64,000 nucleotides of DNA, taken from positions 992,001 to 1,056,000 of the forward strand of contig NZ_JAUSXL010000002.1 in the NCBI RefSeq assembly GCF_030815975.1, given 5' to 3'. Below, piece after piece: positions 38,978 through 47,610 of the stretch (positions are counted from its first letter, which is position 1; every line of letters begins with the position of its first letter). A program made the position numbers and the translations under genes. Below the pieces are notes generated by a model that was not told the origin of the DNA, did not search any database, and worked only from the letters and a program-made list of their open reading frames with translations. The DNA is from Variovorax paradoxus. Lineage in GTDB: Bacteria > Pseudomonadota > Gammaproteobacteria > Burkholderiales > Burkholderiaceae_C.

Positions 38978-39071
38978 GTGCACAGGGCATCGGGTGCTCC
39001 CCGCAGCGAAATAAAGGAGGAGGCGAAGCCGGGGGACATTCGCGGAGGGGAGCACCCGGTGGCCTGTGCAC
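38978..39071 (-). repeat. Palindromic repeat element B (inverted copy of the core, different arms)
   Basis: The arms at 38978-39002 and 39047-39071 pair over 23 of 25 bp. On the minus strand the 44-bp core is the same as in element A except for one base and the mini-hairpin, which is GGCTTCGCC here instead of GCCCTTCGGGC. The inner arm ends share GTGCTC with element A, but the outer arm sequences are unrelated. The structure is therefore conserved while its sequence changes. Confidence 0.85.
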
Positions 39072-39140
39072 GCGCCCTGAACAACAGCGCCTGCACTGCA
39101 AACACCCAACAACAAACACAACGCGCGGAGGAAAACTGAC

Positions 39141-40130
39141 ATGAACCAGTTCCTGCGCAGCCTCACCCCGACCCAGCAGGTCGCGGCCCTGTTCCTCATC
39201 GTCTTCGGCCTGCTCATGATCGCGAGCACCACGGCCTTGTTCCTGAGCTTCAAGGAACGCCGCAACCCCGTGCACGACGCCACCTGGCAGGCCGAGCTGG
39301 CGCACTACCGCAAGCTGCTGGGCACCACCTGGTTCATGGTGATCGTGTTCTGGGTCGGCTGGGCCCTTGGCGAGACGGTGGCCACCGTGCTCTTCGCGCT
39401 GATTGCCTTCTTCGCGCTGCGCGAGTTCATCACGCTCTCGCCCACGCGGCGCGGCGACCATCGCAGCCTGATTCTCGCGTTCTTCGTGGTGCTGCCGATC
39501 CAGTTCTGGCTCGTGGCCACCGCGCGCTTCGACCTGTTCACCGTGTTCATTCCGGTCTACGTGTTCCTCGCGATCCCGGTCGCAAGTGCACTGGCCGACG
39601 ACCCGAGCCATTTTCTCGAACGCAACGCCAAGCTGCAGTGGGGCATCATGGTCTGCGTCTACGGCATGAGCCATGTGCCGGCGCTGCTGCTCCTGAGCTT
39701 TCCGGGCTACGAGGGCAAGAGCGCCTTTCTCGTGTTCTTCCTGGTGTTCGTGGTGCAGACCTCGGTGCTGGTGCAGCACGTGATCTCGCGCCGCACGCAG
39801 CGCAAGCCCTTCGCGCCCAACGTGAGCCGCAGCTTCAACTGGACCAGCTGGGGCATCGGCATCGTGGTGGCCAGCCTGGTGGGCGCGCTGTTCTCGTTCA
39901 TCACGCCCTTCAGGTTCGGCCAGGCCCTCGCGGTGTCCGTCATCGCCTGCATCGCGGGCTCCATGGGCCACCTGGTGATGAAGGCACTCAAGCGCGATCG
40001 CGGCATTCCCAACTGGGGCAAGAAGGGTGCGGGCGTGACCGGTGCCAACGGCCTGCTCGACCGCGTCGATGCGCTGTGCTTCGCCGCCCCGATCTTCTTT
40101 CACTCGATCCGCTGGTACTTCAACCTCTGA
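39141..40130 (+). CDS. CdsA-like phosphatidate cytidylyltransferase
   Basis: 329 residues with eight or more membrane segments. The C-terminal block [40 protein letters not shown] matches the CDP-diglyceride synthetase signature in a variant form: the KRxxxxKD...HGGxxDR core appears as KRDRGIPNW...[11 protein letters not shown]. It resembles YnbB-type CdsA homologues more than the main CdsA. It would make CDP-diacylglycerol from CTP and phosphatidate, fitting the acyltransferase upstream. The stop is one base before ruvC. Confidence 0.85.
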   Translation: MNQFLRSLTPTQQVAALFLIVFGLLMIASTTALFLSFKERRNPVHDATWQAELAHYRKLLGTTWFMVIVFWVGWALGETVATVLFALIAFFALREFITLSPTRRGDHRSLILAFFVVLPIQFWLVATARFDLFTVFIPVYVFLAIPVASALADDPSHFLERNAKLQWGIMVCVYGMSHVPALLLLSFPGYEGKSAFLVFFLVFVVQTSVLVQHVISRRTQRKPFAPNVSRSFNWTSWGIGIVVASLVGALFSFITPFRFGQALAVSVIACIAGSMGHLVMKALKRDRGIPNWGKKGAGVTGANGLLDRVDALCFAAPIFFHSIRWYFNL

Positions 40131-40131
40131 C

Positions 40132-40680
40132 ATGCGCATTCTCGGCATCGACCCCGGCCTCCTGACCACCGGCTTCGGCGTGGTGGATTCGGACGGCCAT
40201 GCACTGCGCTACGTGGCCAGCGGCACCATCAGCACGCGCCACCTGGGCAGCGGCAACCTGCCGGCGCGGCTCAAGGTGCTGTTCGACGGCATTGCGGAAA
40301 TTGCCGCACGCTACCAGCCCGATGCCTCGGCGGTCGAGATCATCTTCGTCAACGTCAATCCGCAGTCGACGCTGCTGCTGGGCCAGGCGCGCGGCGCCTG
40401 CGTGACCTCGCTGGTCAACAGCAAGCTCACGGTGGCCGAATACACCGCTCTGCAGATGAAGAAGGCGGTGGCCGGCCACGGCCAGGCCGCCAAGGCGCAG
40501 GTGCAGGAAATGGTGAAGCGCCTGCTCGACCTGCCGGGCCTGCCGGGCGCCGATGCGGCCGACGCGCTGGGCATTGCCATCACGCATGCGCAGGTGGGCC
40601 GCTCGATGGCGCGGCTGGCCGAGGCGGCCGAGCTGTCGAAGACGCACGCCGGCACCTACCGGCAGGGACGCTCGCGCTGA
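40132..40680 (+). CDS. ruvC: Holliday junction resolvase RuvC
   Basis: 182 residues of the RNase H-fold resolvase: [14 protein letters not shown] (D7), [13 protein letters not shown] (E69) and [14 protein letters not shown] (D141, D144) form the catalytic acidic set. It cleaves Holliday junctions with RuvAB. ruvA and ruvB are not adjacent here. It starts one base after the CdsA-like stop (TGACATG), suggesting coupled translation. Confidence 0.95.
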   Translation: MRILGIDPGLLTTGFGVVDSDGHALRYVASGTISTRHLGSGNLPARLKVLFDGIAEIAARYQPDASAVEIIFVNVNPQSTLLLGQARGACVTSLVNSKLTVAEYTALQMKKAVAGHGQAAKAQVQEMVKRLLDLPGLPGADAADALGIAITHAQVGRSMARLAEAAELSKTHAGTYRQGRSR

Positions 40681-40684
40681 TGAC

Positions 40685-42010
40685 TCAGCGCACGATGTAG
40701 CGCAGCAGGCCGCCCAGCCGCGTGCGGCGCTCGCGCACCTCGGCCGCCACGGACGCCTCATCGCCATCCAGCGCACGCGCGATCCACGACGCGAGCTGCG
40801 GCATGTCGTCGGGCGTGAAGCCCAGCCGCACGATCTCCGGCACGCCCAGCCGCAGGCCGTTGATGTCTCCATCGACCGGTGCGATCGGAAGGCCGATGCC
40901 GCAGGCCAGCAAGCCACCTTGCGCCAGTTTCTTTGCGGCACGCTGCCCGCCACCCCAGCGCGCGGCCTCCACCGCGAACTGGTGCGATTGCGTGAAGCCG
41001 CGTGCCTTGGCGAACACCGGCAAGCCCTCTGCGTCGAGCGCGCGTGCCAGCGCCTGCGCGGTGTCGCGCATCGCCGCGGCGTAGGCCATGCCGTGCACCT
41101 TCCAGTCGAGCAGCCCGCGCGCCAGCGCCGCGGTGCGACCCGCATCGGAGTTGGCCGTGAGGCCGGGGTAGGCGATGGCGTCGATGCGTTCCATCAGCGC
41201 CGCATCGTTCGACACGATCAATCCACCCGCCGGCCCGCCGAGGCTCTTGTAGGTGCTCATGGTGATCGCATGCGCGCCCTGCTCGAGCGGCTGCGGCCAG
41301 GCCTTGCCGGCCACCATGCCCGAGAGGTGCGCAGCATCGAACAGCAGCCTGGCGCCCACGCTGTCCGCGATCTCGCGGATCGCCGGCACCGGGTGCGGAA
41401 AGAGATTCAGGCTGCCGCCGATGGTGATGAGCTTCGGCCTCACTTCGCGTGCCAGCCTTGCCAGCGCAGCCACGTCGACCGTGTAGCCATCGGCATCGAC
41501 CGGCGCGGACACCGTCTTCAACCCATAGAGCCCGGCCGCGCCGGCCGCATGGTGCGTGACGTGGCCGCCGATGGCCGGCGGCGGCGCAATGATCGTGTCG
41601 CCGGGCTGGCAGGTCGCCATGAACACATAGAGGTTCGACAGCGCACCGGAACTCACGCGCACTTCGGCAAACTTCGAGCCGAACACCTCGGCGGCCAGCT
41701 CGGCCGCAATGACCTCGATGCGCTCGATGGCCTCCAGCCCCACTTCGTACTTGTCGCCCGGGTAGCCCAGCGAGGCACGCGAGCCGAGGCCGCGCGCGAG
41801 CAGCGCCTCGGCGGCCGGGTTCATCACGTTGGTGGCGGGGTTGAGGTTCAGGCCCTCGCGGTCATGGATGCGGTGGTTGTCGTCCGCGAGCCTTTCGATC
41901 TCGGCGGCGATGCCCGCTGCATCGCGCGCGGCGGCATCGGCAGCGATGGCGAGCACATGGTCTTCGCTGGCGGCGGGAACCCAGGAGCGGCGTTGAAGGG
42001 CGGCGGGCAT
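40685..42010 (-). CDS. SHMT-like PLP enzyme (glycine hydroxymethyltransferase family, atypical)
   Basis: 441 residues of fold-type I with the SHMT layout and PLP-Lys in ITMSTYKSLGGPAGG. It departs from canonical SHMT: the residue before the Lys is Tyr instead of the usual His, and the N-terminal ASENY motif, with its catalytic Glu, is replaced by NLNPATNVMNP. That suggests an aldolase-type or alternative-substrate SHMT. One candidate from my memory of the genus is an alpha-methylserine aldolase, known from Variovorax. The divergent LysR gene supports catabolic or inducible use. ATG 42010 matches the family start. Confidence 0.8.
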   Translation of the reverse strand: MPAALQRRSWVPAASEDHVLAIAADAAARDAAGIAAEIERLADDNHRIHDREGLNLNPATNVMNPAAEALLARGLGSRASLGYPGDKYEVGLEAIERIEVIAAELAAEVFGSKFAEVRVSSGALSNLYVFMATCQPGDTIIAPPPAIGGHVTHHAAGAAGLYGLKTVSAPVDADGYTVDVAALARLAREVRPKLITIGGSLNLFPHPVPAIREIADSVGARLLFDAAHLSGMVAGKAWPQPLEQGAHAITMSTYKSLGGPAGGLIVSNDAALMERIDAIAYPGLTANSDAGRTAALARGLLDWKVHGMAYAAAMRDTAQALARALDAEGLPVFAKARGFTQSHQFAVEAARWGGGQRAAKKLAQGGLLACGIGLPIAPVDGDINGLRLGVPEIVRLGFTPDDMPQLASWIARALDGDEASVAAEVRERRTRLGGLLRYIVR

Positions 42011-42122
42011 GCGGCGTATCTCGTTGGAAGTGGCAGGTGGCCGCATGGTCGCTTGCGCCATCACTGCGGGCAACACGGATAATCTGGGCCCGAGCCATAG
42101 AAAAACTTGGGGTCCACATCGC

Positions 42123-43082
42123 ATGCCGCTTGCACCACCCCGCCCTCGCCTGCCTCCGCACACGGCCGTTCGCGCCTTCGAGGCTGCCGCACGCCACTGC
42201 AGCTTCGCGCGCGCGGCCGAAGAGCTGTTCGTCACGCCGGCTGCCGTCGCGCACCAGATCAAGGCGCTGGAGACCTGGGCCGGCGGCGCGCTGTTCGAGC
42301 GCCACAGCCAGGGCATCCGCCTCAGCGCGCATGGACGGCGCGCGCTGCCCGCGCTCAGCGCCGCGGTCGACCAGTTCGGCCTCGCGGTGCAGGCACTGCG
42401 GCACGAGACGCAGACCGCCGCGCGCCGCAGCACGCTGCAGGTCGCGGCCCTGCCGGCGATGGCCCAGCTGTGGCTGTCGCCGCGGCTTTCGCGGCTGAAG
42501 GCGGCGCTGCCCGGCGTGCAGGTGTCCGTGACGGCGCTCGAGCAGCCGCCGAACTTCCGCCGCGAACCCTTCGACCTCGGCCTGTTCTATGCACGCGCCG
42601 GCGATCGCATCGAAACGGCCGTCGGCGCGCAGGGCATGGTGCTCGCACGCGACCGGCTCGTGCCGGTGTGCAGCCCGCGCATCCAGCAGCCGCTGCCAAG
42701 CGGCCGTCCGCGCCCGCTCGACGACCTGTTCGATGTGCTGGCCCGCTGCGGCGGACTGCACGACACCGTGTGGCACGACGACTGGGCGCGCTGGCTGCAG
42801 GCCGTGCGTCCCGGCACCACCGCGGCAGAGGCCGACACACTGGCCGCCGGCCCGGACTTCTCGCTCTATGGCCTCGCGCTGCAGGCGGCGCTCGACGGTG
42901 AAGGCGTGCTCATGGGCCGCGAACGTCTGGTGGCGCCGCTGCTCGCGCAGGGCAGGCTGCATGCGCCCTGGGGGCGGCCGAAGGTATTGGGGGACACGCT
43001 CGTTCTGCTGGTGCCCGCGCACCGCAAGGGACCGCTGCTGGCGCAGCAGGTGCAGGCGTTGCAGGCGCTGGCTGCGGGCTGA
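42123..43082 (+). CDS. LysR-family transcriptional regulator (GcvA-like)
   Basis: 319 residues: N-terminal winged HTH (AVRAFEAAARHCSFARAAEELFVTPAAVAHQIKALE) and a LysR substrate-binding domain. The AAEELFVTPAAVAHQIK segment resembles GcvA-type members. It is divergent from the SHMT-like gene across 112 bp and is its likely regulator. ATG 42123 is chosen because upstream residues in frame do not look like LysR sequence. Confidence 0.9.
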   Translation: MPLAPPRPRLPPHTAVRAFEAAARHCSFARAAEELFVTPAAVAHQIKALETWAGGALFERHSQGIRLSAHGRRALPALSAAVDQFGLAVQALRHETQTAARRSTLQVAALPAMAQLWLSPRLSRLKAALPGVQVSVTALEQPPNFRREPFDLGLFYARAGDRIETAVGAQGMVLARDRLVPVCSPRIQQPLPSGRPRPLDDLFDVLARCGGLHDTVWHDDWARWLQAVRPGTTAAEADTLAAGPDFSLYGLALQAALDGEGVLMGRERLVAPLLAQGRLHAPWGRPKVLGDTLVLLVPAHRKGPLLAQQVQALQALAAG

Positions 43083-43094
43083 GGCCGCGGACTG

Positions 43095-43577
43095 CTACCT
43101 TCGAAAGTTCAGCCGCCCGTTCGTCCAGCATCCGTCGATCCGCCGATCGTCGACGATCAGGCCGACCCAGGGCCGCGTGATGTCCGGGCTGCCCAGGTTG
43201 ATGTAGCGGCCGACCAGCCTGTCGGGCGCGATGTACCGGACGTCGAGCAGGGCCTGCCGTTTGCCGCCGTCCCAGTCGAACAGCAGGTAGAAGCGGCTGC
43301 CGGCCGCCTTGACGACCGCCTTGCCTTCCTTCCAGGCCTGCGCGGTGTCGCCCGGAATGGTCGGGTCCGCGCCGCCATTCCATCGACTGGACCACGCGCC
43401 TGCAATCGAATCCGGAACCTCTTCGATGATCGAACCCCAGCGTTGCGCATTCGGGTCGTCGGCGCCGCCGCCCAGCTCGACGCCGTCGGCGAATTCGTCC
43501 ACGTCGAGGCCGTCCGGGTCCGGGGCATCCTGGACGCCGAACGGATTCCTCGTGGGTTGTTCAGGGTGTGTGTTCAT
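43095..43577 (-). CDS. Hypothetical protein
   Basis: 160 residues with an acidic, disordered-looking N-terminus (about 1-50), then a beta-rich segment (GSRFYLLFDWDGGKRQALLDVRYIAPDRLVGRYINLGSPDI) ending in DDRRIDGCWTNGRLNFRR. It has no signal peptide or membrane segment, and I do not recognise a family. ATG 43577 is preferred; a GTG at 43598 with a nearby purine-rich stretch is possible. Confidence 0.6.
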   Translation of the reverse strand: MNTHPEQPTRNPFGVQDAPDPDGLDVDEFADGVELGGGADDPNAQRWGSIIEEVPDSIAGAWSSRWNGGADPTIPGDTAQAWKEGKAVVKAAGSRFYLLFDWDGGKRQALLDVRYIAPDRLVGRYINLGSPDITRPWVGLIVDDRRIDGCWTNGRLNFRR

Positions 43578-43644
43578 GGCGCCATCGTGCGCCTGCACCT
43601 TTCGCCTGGCATGCCGTTTCCGGACATGCGAACGCAGGAGAAAG

Positions 43645-43821
43645 CTACGCCACCCGTTCAGCGATCAGCACGGCGAAGAAGCCGAACGCCGCAAGCAGCG
43701 TCCACTTGAGCACGATCCACCCGATGCGCCGGTACTTGACCTGGCCCGTTCCCGCATAGAACGCGAACAACACGCCCGCCACCAGCAGAAGCAGCAGGAT
43801 GGCCCAGCGGAAGAGAAGCAT
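43645..43821 (-). CDS. Small two-helix membrane protein downstream of lpxC
   Basis: 58 residues with two hydrophobic segments (FRWAILLLLLVAGVLFAFYAG and GWIVLKWTLLAAFGFFAVLIA) separated by a short basic loop (QVKYRRI). It ends shortly before the convergent or adjacent hypothetical gene and starts 15 bp after the lpxC stop, so it may be the last gene of the dcw/lpxC transcript. Its function is unknown. Confidence 0.6.
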   Translation of the reverse strand: MLLFRWAILLLLLVAGVLFAFYAGTGQVKYRRIGWIVLKWTLLAAFGFFAVLIAERVA

Positions 43822-43835
43822 CGCCCGAACGCTGC

Positions 43836-44759
43836 CTACCAGGCCCGCGCCACTTCGCCGAAACCGCGCGGTGCGCGCTTTTCGTCTTCGAAGGTGACGA
43901 CCTCGTAGGCATCGCTGTGGGCCAGCAGTTCGCGCAGCAGCTTGTTGTTGAGCGCGTGGCCCGAGCGGAACGCGGTGTACGCCGCGAGCAGCGGCTTGCC
44001 GATGATGTACAGGTCGCCCATGGCGTCGAGGATCTTGTGCTTCACGAACTCGTCGTCGTAGCGCAGGCCTCCGGCATTGAGCACCTTGGTGTCGTCCATC
44101 ACGATGGCGTTGTCCAGGCCGCCGCCGAGCGCCAGGCCCTTGCTGCGCATGTATTCCACTTCCTTGGTGAAGCCGAAGGTGCGGGCACGTGCGATGTCGC
44201 GGCTGTAGGAACCGGTGCCCAGATCGAACTCCACGCGCTGGCCGGTGGAGTTGACCACGCGGTGGTCGAAGTCGATCTCGAAGCTGAGCTTGTAGCCGTG
44301 GTAGGGCTCCAGGCTGGCCCACTTCTCGTTGGCGCCCTCGCCTTCGCGCACCTCGACCTTGCGCGTCACGCGGATGAAGCGGCGCGGCGCCTTCTGCAGC
44401 TCGATGCCCGCGCTTTGCAGCAGGAACACGAAGGACGAGGCCGACCCGTCGAGGATCGGCACTTCGTCGGCCGTGATGTCGATGTAGAGGTTGTCGATGC
44501 CCAGGCCCGCGCAGGCCGACATCAGGTGCTCGACCGTCTGCACCTTGGCGCCGCCGGTCGAGACGGTGGAGGCCAGGCGCGTGTCGGTCACCGCTTCGGC
44601 GGTCATGCGGATGTCGACCGGCTCGGGCAGGTCGACGCGCCGGAACACGATGCCGGTGTCCACCGGAGCGGGGCGCAGCGTGAGTTCCACGCGCTGGCCG
44701 CTGTGTAGCCCCACGCCCACGGCGCGGCTGATCGACTTGAGGGTTCGTTGTTGCAGCAC
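43836..44759 (-). CDS. lpxC: UDP-3-O-acyl-N-acetylglucosamine deacetylase LpxC
   Basis: 307 residues. Zn site: H78 in QTVEHLMSA plus the [10 protein letters not shown] segment (His and Asp), with [10 protein letters not shown] and the [11 protein letters not shown] region. It catalyses the committed step of lipid A synthesis. GTG 44759 gives the canonical start [21 protein letters not shown], so the upstream ATG at 44825 is unlikely. It is downstream of ftsZ, as in E. coli, with 205 bp between them. Confidence 0.95.
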   Translation of the reverse strand: MLQQRTLKSISRAVGVGLHSGQRVELTLRPAPVDTGIVFRRVDLPEPVDIRMTAEAVTDTRLASTVSTGGAKVQTVEHLMSACAGLGIDNLYIDITADEVPILDGSASSFVFLLQSAGIELQKAPRRFIRVTRKVEVREGEGANEKWASLEPYHGYKLSFEIDFDHRVVNSTGQRVEFDLGTGSYSRDIARARTFGFTKEVEYMRSKGLALGGGLDNAIVMDDTKVLNAGGLRYDDEFVKHKILDAMGDLYIIGKPLLAAYTAFRSGHALNNKLLRELLAHSDAYEVVTFEDEKRAPRGFGEVARAW

Positions 44760-44854
44760 GCCGAAGATTTTAGGCGCGCGGCGGCCATGCCGCCCTATTC
44801 CCCTCGCTATGGCAGCGATAGACATGGGTTCTATGCCAGGCGACCGGCGATGGA

Positions 44855-44948
44855 CGCAAAGGGCACGAAGCGGACGCAGCGCCTAGAGTCGGCGGAAGTC
44901 CCTTTCAGGTCTTCCCCGTACCCCTTGCGAACCTTCGTGCCCTCTGCG
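44855..44948. repeat. Inverted repeat in the ftsZ-lpxC gap
   Basis: CGCAAAGGGCACGAAG (44855-44870) and CTTCGTGCCCTCTGCG (44933-44948) are reverse complements at 15 of 16 positions, separated by 62 bp. The 205-bp gap has no gene. It could be a mRNA stem between ftsZ and lpxC, or a short repeat remnant. Confidence 0.5.
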
Positions 44949-44964
44949 TTCGGTTGCCTTGCCG

Positions 44965-46188
44965 TCAATCCGCTTGACGGCGCAGGAATGCCGGGATCTC
45001 GAAGTCGTCCATGCCGCCCGACGACAGCGCATCCACCTTGGCCGCGGCCATGGTGCGGTTGGTGCGCCACACGCTGGGAACGGCCATGCCGTCGTAGTTC
45101 GGCTGGTGGTTGCCGCCGCCGTGGCCGGCGTGGCCCGCATGGCCAGCGCCGAGCGTGGGCACGTTGAACGGGATGTTGTCGGTGCCGGTGCGGATCACTT
45201 CGAGCGTCGGGGCCTGGCGGCGCGCATCGGCGCGCGACAGGCCGGTGGCCACCACGGTCACGCGCATCTGGTCGCCCAGGCTTTCGTCGTAGGCCGCGCC
45301 GTAGATCACGTGCGCATCGGGCGAGGCGTAGGCGCGGATGGTGTTCATCGCGAGCTTCGACTCGTTGAGCTTGAGCGAACCCTTCGATGCGGTCACCAGC
45401 ACCAGCACGCCCTTGGCGCCCGAGAGGTCGATGCCTTCGAGCAGCGGGCAGGCCACGGCCTGTTCGGCGGCGATGCGCGCGCGGTCCGGGCCGGCGGCGG
45501 CGGCCGTGCCCATCATGGCCTTGCCGGGCTCGCCCATCACGGTGCGCACGTCTTCGAAGTCGACATTCACGCCGCCGTACTCGTTGATGATTTCCGAGAT
45601 GCCGCCCACGGCGTTCTTGAGCACGTCGTTGGCATGCGCGAAGGCTTCGTCCTGCGTGATGTCCTCGCCCAGCACGTCGAGCAGCTTCTCGTTGAGCACC
45701 ACGATCAGCGAGTCGACGTTGGCCTCGAGCTCGGCCAGGCCAGCATCGGCGTTGGTCATGCGGCGCCCGCCCTCCCAGTCGAAGGGCTTGGTCACCACGC
45801 CCACGGTGAGGATGCCCATCTCCTTGGCCACGCGCGCGATCACGGGTGCGGCGCCAGTGCCGGTGCCGCCACCCATGCCGGCCGTGATGAAGAGCATGTG
45901 CGCGCCGTCGATGGCCGCGCGGATGTCGTCCACCGCGGCTTCGGCCGCGTCACGGCCCTTGTCGGGCTTGCTGCCCGCGCCCAGGCCGCTGGTGCCCAGC
46001 TGGATGATCTTGTGCGCGTTGCTGCGCTGGAGCGCCTGCGCGTCGGTGTTGGCGCAAACGAACTGCACGCCCTGCACGCCACGCTCCATCATGTGCGCGA
46101 CAGCATTGCCGCCGCCGCCGCCGACGCCGATCACCTTGATCTGGGTGCCTTGGTTGAATTCTTCGACTTCGATCATTTCGATGGTCAT
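44965..46188 (-). CDS. ftsZ: Cell division GTPase FtsZ
   Basis: 407 residues: the tubulin-like GTPase core with GGGGNAV near 24, the GGGTGTG signature (106-112) and NVDFEDVRTVM. A Gly/His-rich linker (GAGHAGHAGHGGG) leads to the C-terminal peptide DDFEIPAFLRRQAD that binds FtsA. It polymerises into the Z ring that recruits the divisome. AAGGAG lies seven bases upstream of the ATG, a good ribosome-binding site. Confidence 0.98.
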   Translation of the reverse strand: MTIEMIEVEEFNQGTQIKVIGVGGGGGNAVAHMMERGVQGVQFVCANTDAQALQRSNAHKIIQLGTSGLGAGSKPDKGRDAAEAAVDDIRAAIDGAHMLFITAGMGGGTGTGAAPVIARVAKEMGILTVGVVTKPFDWEGGRRMTNADAGLAELEANVDSLIVVLNEKLLDVLGEDITQDEAFAHANDVLKNAVGGISEIINEYGGVNVDFEDVRTVMGEPGKAMMGTAAAAGPDRARIAAEQAVACPLLEGIDLSGAKGVLVLVTASKGSLKLNESKLAMNTIRAYASPDAHVIYGAAYDESLGDQMRVTVVATGLSRADARRQAPTLEVIRTGTDNIPFNVPTLGAGHAGHAGHGGGNHQPNYDGMAVPSVWRTNRTMAAAKVDALSSGGMDDFEIPAFLRRQAD

Positions 46189-46252
46189 TTCTTACTCCTT
46201 GAATTTGCAGTTGCCGTTGTGTATCTATGAATTTTTCTGGTGTCTTGACGAG

Positions 46253-46307
46253 TTCAACGAAGCTGTCGTCGCGGCGGTGGACCTGTGCGCCGCCATCGCT
46301 CGTTGAA
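46253..46307 (-). other. Hairpin in the ftsA-ftsZ gap
   Basis: TTCAACGAAGC (46253-46263) pairs with GCTCGTTGAA (46298-46307) with one bulge, and an inner GGCGG/CCGCC (46273-46277 with 46290-46294) extends the stem. No T-run follows in either direction, so it is not a clear terminator. It may control relative ftsZ translation or mRNA stability. Confidence 0.4.
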
Positions 46308-46357
46308 ATGCAAGGGCGGACCGCCGCGCGCAAGCCAGAGTGGGGAGTGGTTCATGG

Positions 46358-47587
46358 TCAGAAGTTCCCCACGATGAAGTCCTTGAAACGTCCGAACGCA
46401 GTCTTTACGGATCCGTTCTTCTGCGCGACCTTGAAGCCGCGCATGCGTGCGAAGCGTGCTTCCTCGAGCAAGCCCATCACGGTGGCCGCGCGCGGCTGCG
46501 CCACCATGTCGGAGAGCGCGCTCGAATACTTCGGAATGCCGCGCCGCACCGGCTTCAGGAAGATGTCCTCGCCGAGCTCGACCATGCCTGGCATCACCGC
46601 GCTGCCGCCCGTGAGCACCACGCCCGAGGACAGCACTTCTTCGTAGCCCGACTCGCGCACCACCTGCTGCACCAGCGAGAAAATCTCCTCGATGCGCGGC
46701 TCGATCACGCCGGCCAGCGCCTGCTTGCTCAGCATGCGCGGGCCGCGGTCGCCCAGGCCCGGCACTTCGACCTGCTGGTCGGGGTCGGCCAGCAGTTGCT
46801 TGGCATAGCCGCTCTCGACCTTGATGTCTTCCGCGTCCTTGGTGGGCGTGCGCAGCGCCATCGCGATGTCGCTCGTGATGAGGTCGCCCGCGATCGGGAT
46901 CACGGCCGTGTGGCGGATCGCGCCGTTGGTGAAGATGGCCACGTCGGTGGTGCCCGCGCCAATGTCGACCAGCACCACGCCGAGCTCGCGCTCGTCTTCG
47001 GTCAGCACCGCCTGGCTCGAGGCCAGCGGGTTGAGCATCAGCTGGTCGACCTCGAGGCCGCAGCGGCGCACGCACTTGATGATGTTCTCGGCCGCGCTCT
47101 GCGCGCCGGTCACGATGTGCACCTTGGCCTCCAGGCGCATGCCGCTCATGCCGATCGGCTCCTTCACGTCCTGGCCGTCGATCACGAACTCCTGCGGCTC
47201 CACCAGCAAGAGGCGCTGGTCGCTCGAGATGTTGATGGCGCGCGCGGTTTCCACCACGCGGGCCACGTCGGCGGGCGTGACTTCCTTGTCCTTCACCGCC
47301 ACCATGCCGCTCGAATTGATGCCGCGGATGTGGCTGCCGGTGATGCCGGTGTAGACGCGGCTGATCTTGCAGTCGGCCATCAGCTCGGCCTCCTTCAAGG
47401 CCTGCTGGATGCTCTGCACGGTGGCGTCGATGTTCACCACCACGCCTCGCTTCAGGCCATTGCTCGGCGCAATGCCGAGCCCCGCGAGCTTGAGTTCGCC
47501 GCCGGGCAGCACCTCGGCCACCACCACCATCACCTTGGCGGTTCCGATGTCGAGTCCGACAACCAGGTCTTTGTATTCTTTGGGCAT
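46358..47587 (-). CDS. ftsA: Cell division protein FtsA
   Basis: 409 residues, actin-like ATPase: KDLVVGLDIGTAKVMVVV, DIGAGTTDVAIF and GVVLTGGSAVMPG, and a C-terminal amphipathic tail (VKTAFGRFKDFIVGNF) for membrane binding. It tethers FtsZ to the inner membrane and recruits later divisome proteins. It follows ftsQ in the normal cluster order. Confidence 0.97.
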   Translation of the reverse strand: MPKEYKDLVVGLDIGTAKVMVVVAEVLPGGELKLAGLGIAPSNGLKRGVVVNIDATVQSIQQALKEAELMADCKISRVYTGITGSHIRGINSSGMVAVKDKEVTPADVARVVETARAINISSDQRLLLVEPQEFVIDGQDVKEPIGMSGMRLEAKVHIVTGAQSAAENIIKCVRRCGLEVDQLMLNPLASSQAVLTEDERELGVVLVDIGAGTTDVAIFTNGAIRHTAVIPIAGDLITSDIAMALRTPTKDAEDIKVESGYAKQLLADPDQQVEVPGLGDRGPRMLSKQALAGVIEPRIEEIFSLVQQVVRESGYEEVLSSGVVLTGGSAVMPGMVELGEDIFLKPVRRGIPKYSSALSDMVAQPRAATVMGLLEEARFARMRGFKVAQKNGSVKTAFGRFKDFIVGNF

Positions 47588-47610
47588 TGAATGTCCTCGG
47601 TATTCGCTAT

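Noticed and set aside
38563..39283. Several ORFs of 118-180 codons over the palindromic repeats
   Set aside because: They arise from the inverted repeats and their flanks; no conserved domain and no ribosome-binding site.
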